30,255 bases of DNA from contig CAYSHI010000399.1 of NCBI GenBank assembly GCA_964430745.1, positions 1-30,255 on the forward strand, in the 5' to 3' direction. The DNA is from CBDCGW01 sp964430745 (GTDB lineage Bacteria; Acidobacteriota; UBA890). The position numbers and the translations under genes were made by a program. The notes beneath the pieces are model-generated. The model was given only the letters and a program-made list of their open reading frames with translations. It did not search any database and had not been told where the DNA came from. Below are positions 8,675 to 14,024 of this stretch, piece by piece; position 1 is the stretch's first letter, and each line of letters opens with the position of its first letter.

Positions 8675-10041
8675 GAGCACACCTCCGTGAGCACGCTCGC
8701 GAGTCTGTCGATGTCTTCACGCGTGTGAACCTCGGTGGCGCACACCAGCAACTCGCGCTCGCGCCCGGAGTCGAAGCGGGCGAGCGGCACACCCGGCACC
8801 ACGCCCTTCGCGGTGCACTCTTCCACCACCGCGTCCGCGGGCCGCGGCGTTCGGATGACGAACTCGTTGAAGGTCGGCCCCGAGAAAGCCTGCTCCACGC
8901 CGTCGATGGCGGTGAGCGTCTCGCGAGCGTACTCGGACTTGGCAAGGTTGTGCACCGCGAGCTCACGGATTCCGTGCCGCCCCAGTGTGCTCAGGTGAAT
9001 GCACGTGGCGAGCGCGCACAGTGCCGTGTTGGTGCAGATGTTCGAGGTGGCCTTGGCACGCCGGATGTGTTGCTCGCGGGTCGCCAGGGTCAGCGCGAAG
9101 CCGCGACGTCCCGCGTCGTCGACGGTCTGACCGGCGAGACGTCCGGGAAGATTGCGAATGTACTCGTTGCGGCTCGCCATGAAGCCCACCAACGGGCCGC
9201 CGTAGTTCTGCCCGTTGCCGAAGCTCTGCAACTCACCGGCAACGATGTCGGCGCCGACCTCGCCGGCCGGTACCGTCAGGGCCCAGGCCAAAGGCTCGGC
9301 CGTGGCGACAATGAACTTCGCCGCAACCGAGTCGAGCACAGCACCGGCGGCGCGCAGATCCTCGACCACGCCGAAGAAGTTCGGCTGCTGGACCACAACC
9401 GCCACCACGTCGTCCTCGATCGCGGGGATCTCGGTCCGTCCGGAAGCGTCGACAAGCATGGTCTGGAATTCGATGTCGAGGTAGCGGGCGTAGGTCTCGG
9501 CGACCTCCCTGTACGCGGGGTGTAGCCCCTCCGACATCAGCACCCGACCACCACGCCGCATCAAGCGCCGCGCCATCAGCACGGCCTCGGCGACAGCGCT
9601 GGCACCGTCGTACATGGACGCGTTGCACACATCCATGCCGGTCAGCATGGACACCAGCGTCTGGAACTCGAAGATCGCCTGCAACGTTCCCTGGCTGATC
9701 TCGGCCTGGTAGGGCGTGTACGTGGTCATGAACTCCTGGCGCTGCACCAGGGCATCGACGTGCGTGGGCACGAAATGGGGGTAACAACCCGCGCCGAGAA
9801 AGCTCAACATTCCCGAAGCCGGCCCGTTCGCCGCGGACAGCTCGGAGAGATGCCGCAGCAGTTCCGGTTCCGAGAGCGCAGGCTCCACCGGCAGCTCACC
9901 CTCGTATCGGAGGTTCTCGGGAATCGTGGCGAAAAGTTCGTCCATGCGCGAGACCCCGACGATCTCCAGCATCTCCTGCCGGTCGTCCGGGCCGAGCGGC
10001 TGGTACCTACCGGGGCCTTGATGGTCGTTGGTCGTGGTCAT
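8671..10041 (-). CDS. gcvPA: Glycine dehydrogenase (decarboxylating), subunit 1
   Basis: A 456-residue N-terminal half of the split glycine decarboxylase. It contains RYQPLGPDDRQEMLEIVGV, FLGAGCYPHFVPTHVD, FMTTYTPYQAEISQGTLQAI and MYDGASAVAEA, all typical of GcvPA. The frame is open to a TTG at 10107 that overlaps the gcvH stop, but family alignment favours ATG 10041, which puts about 11 residues before the conserved RYQPL. That leaves a 62-bp gap after gcvH. No strong Shine-Dalgarno sequence precedes ATG 10041, so the start is the least certain in this operon. Confidence 0.95.
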   Translation of the reverse strand: MTTTNDHQGPGRYQPLGPDDRQEMLEIVGVSRMDELFATIPENLRYEGELPVEPALSEPELLRHLSELSAANGPASGMLSFLGAGCYPHFVPTHVDALVQRQEFMTTYTPYQAEISQGTLQAIFEFQTLVSMLTGMDVCNASMYDGASAVAEAVLMARRLMRRGGRVLMSEGLHPAYREVAETYARYLDIEFQTMLVDASGRTEIPAIEDDVVAVVVQQPNFFGVVEDLRAAGAVLDSVAAKFIVATAEPLAWALTVPAGEVGADIVAGELQSFGNGQNYGGPLVGFMASRNEYIRNLPGRLAGQTVDDAGRRGFALTLATREQHIRRAKATSNICTNTALCALATCIHLSTLGRHGIRELAVHNLAKSEYARETLTAIDGVEQAFSGPTFNEFVIRTPRPADAVVEECTAKGVVPGVPLARFDSGRERELLVCATEVHTREDIDRLASVLTEVCS

Positions 10042-10103
10042 CTTGATATTCGGGTGATGGGAGAGAAGAACATCGGTGACGGCGCGGCCTACGGTCGGCC
10101 ACC

Positions 10104-10502
10104 TCAACCGGCGTCGGCGGCCGCCTCCAGAAAGCTCGTGTACTCCGCGGCCGACATCAGGCCACCGAGTTGCGCCGAATCGGCCACCTTGACCCGGATC
10201 ATCCAGGCCGCACCGTGTGGATCTTCGTTGACGAGCTCAGGTTGATCGACAAGCGCTTCGTGGACTTCCGTCACCTCGCCGGTCACGGGAGCATAGAGTT
10301 CCGAGACCGCCTTGACCGATTCGATGGTGCCGAACGACTGGCCGACCTCGATCCGGTCGCCGACCGCCGGCAACTCCACGTACACGACATCCCCCAGCTC
10401 GGCCTGCGCGTGATCGGTAATGCCGATCGTACCGACATCCGACTCGACGGAGATCCACTCGTGCTCTTTGGAGTACTTATAAGCATCCGCGTATTCGGCC
10501 AT
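10104..10502 (-). CDS. gcvH: Glycine cleavage system H protein
   Basis: A 132-residue lipoyl carrier protein, the usual size. It begins with YKYSKEHEWI and carries the lipoyl-lysine motif GTIESVKAVSELYAP with Lys64. It shuttles the aminomethyl intermediate between the P, T and L proteins. A strong GAGGAG lies 5 nt before ATG 10502. It sits between gcvT and gcvPA in the order T-H-PA-PB. The L protein (dihydrolipoyl dehydrogenase) and the lipoylation enzymes are not in the window. Confidence 0.97.
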   Translation of the reverse strand: MAEYADAYKYSKEHEWISVESDVGTIGITDHAQAELGDVVYVELPAVGDRIEVGQSFGTIESVKAVSELYAPVTGEVTEVHEALVDQPELVNEDPHGAAWMIRVKVADSAQLGGLMSAAEYTSFLEAAADAG

Positions 10503-10529
10503 CGTAGCTCCTCGATCTTTCCTGCTTGG

Positions 10530-11645
10530 CTAAGCGGGCCGGGGACGCCGGTAGAACGGCGTCTTGACGACCCTTGCTTCTAGTTTGCGTCCTCGGACAA
10601 CGACTTTCAGCGAAGCGTCGACGTCAGCACCGGCGGACGGCACATAGCCGACGCCGATGCCCTTCTGCAGCGTCGGGCTGAAGCTGCCGCTGGTCACCTC
10701 GCCGATGCTCTCGCCGTCGGCTCCACAGAGCTCGTAACCATGTCGCGGCACGCCGCGTTCGAGCAGCTCGAAGCCGACGAGTCGCTCGCTCGTGCCGGCC
10801 TCGAGCTGGGCCTGCAGCACGGACTTGCCGATGAAATCGCCCTTGTCAGGCTTGATGAGCCAGCGCAGTCCGGCTTCGACCGGGCTCCTCGACTCGTCCA
10901 TGTCGTTTCCGTACAACAGCATTCCGGCTTCGAGCCGCAGCGTGTCGCGGGCTCCCAGACCGATGGGCGCGATGCCCGCCGCCGCGCCCGATTCGAGCAC
11001 GGCATCCGCCAAGGCCGTCGCCTTTTCAGGCGGCAGGTAGACCTCGAAACCGTCCTCGCCGGTGTAACCCGTGCGCGAGACCAGCGCGCGGCTCCCCTCG
11101 AACTCCGTGAACGTCGCCCGATAGTAGCGAATCGCCGATAAATCCGAGGGAACGAGCGGCGAGAGGATGTCCTCGGCTCGCGGCCCCTGTATCGCGAGCT
11201 GGGCCCATTGGTCGCACTCGTCCGTGACGTCGAGCGAGCCACCGAAATCCGCCGCCCGCGCCTCGATCCAGGCAACGTCCTTGGGCGTCGTCGCGGCGTT
11301 GATCACGAGAAGGTAGTCGTCGCCGTCAAGACGATAGACGAGAAGGTCGTCGATGACGCCGCCGTCGTCATTGACCATTACGGTGTACTGCGCCTGGCCG
11401 ATCTCGAGGGCGCCGGCATCGTTGGTGATCAGGTGCTGGATGAAAGCCAGAGCGTCGTTTCCCCGGATGCGCACCTCGCCCATGTGGCTCACGTCGAACA
11501 GACCGGCGCGCTCGCGCACGGCTTGGTGTTCGGCGAGGATGCCGGCAAATTGGACAGGCATGTCCCATCCACCGAAGTCCACCATCTTGGCGCCGTGGTC
11601 GCGGTGCCACTGGTTCAGAGGAGTACGCTTGAGGTCGCCGGACAT
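10530..11645 (-). CDS. gcvT: Glycine cleavage system T protein (aminomethyltransferase)
   Basis: A 371-residue tetrahydrofolate-dependent aminomethyltransferase that releases ammonia and makes 5,10-methylene-THF. It begins with LNQWHRDHGAKMVDFGGWDMP and has FDVSHMGEVRIRG, QAQYTVMVNDDGGVIDDLLVYR and LEAGMLLYGNDMDE, the standard folate-pocket segments. Its C-terminal barrel ends GIGYVP-like (GIGVGYVPSAGADV). ATG 11645 has GGGAG about 5 nt upstream. It is the first gene of the gcvT-H-PA-PB operon, and a candidate promoter lies about 70 bp upstream. The leader is too short to hold a glycine riboswitch. Confidence 0.97.
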   Translation of the reverse strand: MSGDLKRTPLNQWHRDHGAKMVDFGGWDMPVQFAGILAEHQAVRERAGLFDVSHMGEVRIRGNDALAFIQHLITNDAGALEIGQAQYTVMVNDDGGVIDDLLVYRLDGDDYLLVINAATTPKDVAWIEARAADFGGSLDVTDECDQWAQLAIQGPRAEDILSPLVPSDLSAIRYYRATFTEFEGSRALVSRTGYTGEDGFEVYLPPEKATALADAVLESGAAAGIAPIGLGARDTLRLEAGMLLYGNDMDESRSPVEAGLRWLIKPDKGDFIGKSVLQAQLEAGTSERLVGFELLERGVPRHGYELCGADGESIGEVTSGSFSPTLQKGIGVGYVPSAGADVDASLKVVVRGRKLEARVVKTPFYRRPRPA

Positions 11646-11711
11646 CGTGCTCCCGAGAGGTGTTGAAGGACGGCATGAGCGGCCGCGAAAGAGGGAAGGA
11701 ACCCGGGCATC

Positions 11712-11739
11712 AAGCTACCATAGAGCGATGCTGATTCAA
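11712..11739 (-). promoter_or_regulatory. Candidate sigma-70-type promoter for gcvT
   Basis: Read on the minus strand: TTGAAT, 16-bp spacer, TAGCTT, with TGG directly before the -10 (an extended -10 TGn). The predicted start is near 11705, giving a leader of about 60 nt. The proS promoter candidate has the same extended -10 sequence. Confidence 0.35.
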
Positions 11740-11830
11740 CCCGCCAGGTGGGCCTCCGAGACGGCCACGGCGCGGCCATGCGGGGGAGCGGCACACCTGC
11801 CCCTGTAGTGTCGCACCTTCCCTCTCGCGC

Positions 11831-12240
11831 AAGCTGTTAGTTCTCACGAGGTTGTTCATTGTGTGCGGTGACAGAGGATGGCGGGAGGGGGCTTTTATCA
11901 GGCAGGAACCTTGGTGCTCGGCGGGTCGGAGCGTGGCAGCGATGCCCTTAGGCGCGAGGTGCGGGCTCTCGAGAGGCTTCGCCGCGTCTGCGGATCCCAA
12001 TACACGCTACAGGGCATCACTGCCCCGCCCCAACCCTCTGCATCGATCCCGACAAGACGAGACTCTCCGCCCAAACGCACCCGGACCGACGACCCTGTGT
12101 CCCTGAGATAGCCATGGGACCAACCGCCGTCCGCCGGAGGTATCGGCGGGCAGCATAGGCGGCCGAGCGCTATTGCCTGGCGTCAGGCAGCTGCTTCTGT
12201 GACCCGCTGAACGCGCGCTGCCCGCCGACACCTCCGCCCG
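11831..12240 (+). repeat. Structured intergenic repeat, left copy
   Basis: This is one of two diverged copies of the same element, read on the plus strand. The block order is an outer block (11832-11878, from AGCTGT to GACAGAGGA), a 62-bp variable part, a core block (11941-11996, ending GCTTCGCCGCGTCTGCGGATC minus its first base), a 136-bp variable part, and a long hairpin (12133-12238). The right copy has the same order and near-identical spacings on the opposite strand. In the last 43 bases of the core, 35 match between copies. Frame-shifting length differences between the copies argue against protein coding. I do not recognise the family. Confidence 0.8.
12133..12238 (+). repeat. Long hairpin of the left copy (22-bp stem, 62-nt loop)
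   Basis: Positions 12133-12154 pair with 12217-12238 at 20 of 22 positions. The loop, 12155-12216, starts ATAGGCGGCCGAGCGC and ends GCTGAACGCGC. It is the same length as the right-copy loop and matches it at 45 of 62 positions without gaps, although the stem sequences are unrelated. The loop has its own small hairpin (GCCTG-GCGT-CAGGC). Confidence 0.8.
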
Positions 12241-12342
12241 GCCGATCAAGCGGGGAGTAACTACTCTGACACCGGCGCCGAGACGATGACGAGGCCTCGG
12301 CATCCCCCGAAAGCCGGCTCCGCCGTCTTCCGGCTCGGGGGT
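12241..12342. other. Hairpin-rich spacer between the two repeat copies
   Basis: About 100 bp of non-coding sequence separate the tail-to-tail repeats. It holds three small inverted repeats: GAGTA/TACTC at 12255-12266, CCGAG/CTCGG at 12278-12300, and a strong stem of 12 bp with a 2-nt bulge at 12304-12341 (CCCCCGA..GCCGG / CCGGCTCGGGGG). No T-run follows, so they are not clear intrinsic terminators. Confidence 0.6.
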
Positions 12343-12754
12343 GAATTCTCCGGTGCCCGCGCGTTCAGCGTGTCTGCACGGGTGCTGCCTTGCTTCATGC
12401 ACTCGCGCTCGGCCGCCTACGGGCGCCGGAGAATTTTCCCTTCGAGTCGCCGCCAACGTTCCATGGTTGGCACGGGGAGTCGTCTTGGTGGGCGGCGGCG
12501 GGACGTGGCAGGTCCGAGCCGGCAACCGGAGATCTGAGGGAGGGGTGTGATCTCGATGCTGTCCTCTCGCGTGTGTCTGCGATCCGCAAGCGCGGCGAAG
12601 CCGCTCAACAACCCGCACTTCACGCGAAGGGCAGTATCGTGATCTCGCCCCTCCCGTGAACCTCCGACGCGGCGCCAGACTCGACCGCTCCCCACCCCGA
12701 GTGGTCCTCTGTCGCCCCCTACGTGTGAATAGCGTGCTGAGAATTCACAGCTAG
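12343..12754 (-). repeat. Structured intergenic repeat, right copy
   Basis: The second copy of the element, read on the minus strand from about 12752 down to 12343. Its outer block is 12705-12752, its core is 12581-12638, and its hairpin is 12344-12435. The gaps are 66 bp (outer to core) and 145 bp (core to hairpin), against 62 and 136 bp in the left copy. The core contains GCGGCTTCGCCGC, a compact stem-loop. The outer end reaches the stop codon (12751-12753) of the upstream prepilin gene on the same strand, so read-through transcription from that gene would include the whole copy. Function unknown. Confidence 0.8.
12344..12435 (-). repeat. Long hairpin of the right copy (15-bp stem, 62-nt loop)
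   Basis: Positions 12344-12358 pair with 12421-12435 at 14 of 15 positions. The arms (AATTCTCCGGTGCCC and its partner) are unlike the arms of the left copy. The loop 12359-12420, read on the minus strand, starts GTAGGCGGCCGAGCGC and ends GCTGAACGCGC, the same ends as the left-copy loop. Stem covariation with a conserved loop implies selection on the structure. Confidence 0.8.
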
Positions 12755-13404
12755 CTCGCCCGGCGCCACACACCCGTCGTGCGGCGCCACCACCACAGGG
12801 ACATGCGCGCCGTCGGGCCGTAGAGCCGCAGCGCAGCGCCGTCGCCGCGCCGCGAACGCACGTAGAGGGTTCCCGAACGTGCGGATCCCGATGGCGTGCA
12901 GCTCACGATGTCGGCCGGACCGAAAGCCAGTCCGCCACGATCCGCGGCGCCACCCAGAACCGTAGGCGCACCGGGGGGTCGACCGGGCTCGATGCCCGCG
13001 TGGCGGCGCCCGAGCGTCACTTCTGCATCCAAGGGAACGTCGATTCCGGCGGCGAAATCCGCCTGGCCAATACCGTCGCCGTCACCGTCGACGAGGGTCG
13101 TCCAGCGTAGCTCGCCGCTTGCGCTCACAAATCGCAAGCCGTGGATCCTTCCCGATGCGACCGCCAACGCGCACGTTCGCGTGACCGCATGGGCGAGGTG
13201 CCGCAGTGCCCCTTCGAGGCGTTGCTGCTGGCGCCAACGCAGCATCGTCGAAGCCCCGTACATCGCGAGCACTCCGAGCAGCGTCAGAGCGATCAGCGTC
13301 TCGAGCAATGACGTGCCGTCCACGAGGCGCCGCGCGCGCGCCGAAAGCGGAGGACACCGGCGATCGGTCAACGCCCCGCCCGGCCCCCTCCGCTGTTCAG
13401 ACAC
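12751..13404 (-). CDS. GspH/FimT-type prepilin (pseudopilin)
   Basis: A 217-residue protein with a type IV prepilin signature. A 30-residue leader ends in Gly, followed by TSLLETLIALTLLGVLAMYG, giving the conserved Glu at position +5 and a hydrophobic helix. The C-terminal part (VSCTPSGSARSGTLYVRS and a later ALRLYGPTARM) resembles the GspH/FimT domain of minor pilins and pseudopilins. Processing by a PilD-type peptidase and insertion into a type IV pilus or type II secretion pseudopilus are expected. The start is GTG 13404, 6 bp after the ComEA-like gene, and is only moderately certain. The stop codon touches the outer end of the structured repeat. Confidence 0.75.
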   Translation of the reverse strand: MSEQRRGPGGALTDRRCPPLSARARRLVDGTSLLETLIALTLLGVLAMYGASTMLRWRQQQRLEGALRHLAHAVTRTCALAVASGRIHGLRFVSASGELRWTTLVDGDGDGIGQADFAAGIDVPLDAEVTLGRRHAGIEPGRPPGAPTVLGGAADRGGLAFGPADIVSCTPSGSARSGTLYVRSRRGDGAALRLYGPTARMSLWWWRRTTGVWRRAS

Positions 13405-13410
13405 TGCGCT

Positions 13411-13752
13411 TCAGCCTTGCTTCTTGACGGCCAGGTAGGGCCGCAGCTTCTCCAACGAGGTCGTGCCGATGCCCCGAACGTTGAGAAGGTCGTCGATCTT
13501 CTCGAACGGACCGTGCTCCTCGCGGAACTCGATGATGCGGCGAGCCAACGCCTCTCCGATGCCGGGGATCTTCTGCAGATCGTCGGCCGTGGCGGAATTG
13601 ACATCGATCGGGCGGCGCTCCTCAGTTTGGGCGCGAAACTCGGTCTCGGCGATGAGAGGGACCGGGACGTCGACCGGAAGGGGACTCCCCGAGGCTCCCA
13701 GCATGGAGCCCGCGAGAGCGACGGCCGCAAGAAGATTGGTGACTGTAAGCAT
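13411..13752 (-). CDS. ComEA-like helix-hairpin-helix protein
   Basis: A 113-residue secreted or periplasmic protein with a hydrophobic N-terminal signal (LTVTNLLAAVALAGSMLGASG) and a tandem helix-hairpin-helix DNA-binding domain (IDVNSATADDLQKIPGIGEA, then LLNVRGIGTTSLEKLRPYL). ComEA proteins bind DNA during natural transformation, and short forms like this occur in many Gram-negative bacteria. The frame is open further upstream to 13881, but ATG 13752 is chosen because GGGAGG lies 6-7 nt before it and a signal peptide follows at once. Pairing with a prepilin gene fits DNA uptake through a type IV pilus, though this is inference. Confidence 0.85.
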   Translation of the reverse strand: MLTVTNLLAAVALAGSMLGASGSPLPVDVPVPLIAETEFRAQTEERRPIDVNSATADDLQKIPGIGEALARRIIEFREEHGPFEKIDDLLNVRGIGTTSLEKLRPYLAVKKQG

Positions 13753-13768
13753 GACTGCCTCCCAGAAC

Positions 13769-13790
13769 GGCGCGCCTCGTTCGGCGCGCC
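13769..13790. repeat. GGCGCGCC inverted repeat in the comEA-like leader
   Basis: Two GGCGCGCC octamers (13769-13776 and 13783-13790) flank TCGTTC and can form an 8-bp stem. The structure lies about 17 nt before the comEA-like start, just upstream of its Shine-Dalgarno sequence. It could affect translation, or simply be a chance effect of high GC content. Confidence 0.35.
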
Positions 13791-13891
13791 GGCTCGCGCC
13801 CCGCTCGGCTTGGTCCGGCGGGGCCTGATACAAGCGCTTCACGCTTCTTGGAGACGGCCACCGCGCGCCTGTTTCGGACAATTTCCTCGCA

Positions 13892-13921
13892 TTGACCGCT
13901 CTTGCGACCCCGTGCTAGCTT
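13892..13921 (+). promoter_or_regulatory. Candidate sigma-70-type promoter for proS
   Basis: TTGACC, 18-bp spacer, TAGCTT, with TGC directly before the -10 box (extended -10). The predicted start is near 13928, leaving a leader of about 97 nt before proS. Confidence 0.45.
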
Positions 13922-13940
13922 GCGCTCTCGCATAGGCGGC

Positions 13941-13981
13941 GTTCGGCAGGGTTCCCTCGAACCGGCGGGCGCCTTTTTTTT
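13941..13981 (+). promoter_or_regulatory. Possible attenuator or terminator in the proS leader
   Basis: In the predicted leader, GGTTC (13950-13954) can pair with GAACC (13959-13963). Alternatively GTTCG (13941-13945) can pair with CGAAC (13958-13962), and the two options exclude each other. GGCG-GG-CGCC (13964-13973) is followed directly by eight T residues (13974-13981), as in an intrinsic terminator, but its stem is only 4 bp. A T-box was considered and not seen. Confidence 0.3.
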
Positions 13982-14024
13982 CACCCTCTCGCCGACGGGA
14001 CGAGGAGGCTGTGGGATCCACACA

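Noticed and set aside
11646..11830. Glycine riboswitch upstream of gcvT
   Set aside because: None of the conserved aptamer blocks is visible on the minus strand, and the leader from the candidate promoter is only about 60 nt.
12304..12341. Intrinsic terminator in the repeat spacer
   Set aside because: The stem is strong, but no T-run follows on either strand. It was kept only as a hairpin in the spacer description.
12133..12435. Integron attC sites
   Set aside because: attC sites conserve the stem base boxes and vary in the loop. Here the loop is conserved and the stem varies. No GTTRRRY crossover site, integrase or cassette array is present.
12007..12618. 203-codon minus-strand open frame across the repeat region, and other frames between 11852 and 12773
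   Set aside because: They run through both repeat copies and their hairpins, have no ribosome-binding site, and length differences between the copies break any shared frame. Pro/Arg/Ser-rich translations are typical of non-coding high-GC DNA.
13928..14024. T-box riboswitch before proS
   Set aside because: The leader is short, and no T-box consensus or specifier stem is seen.
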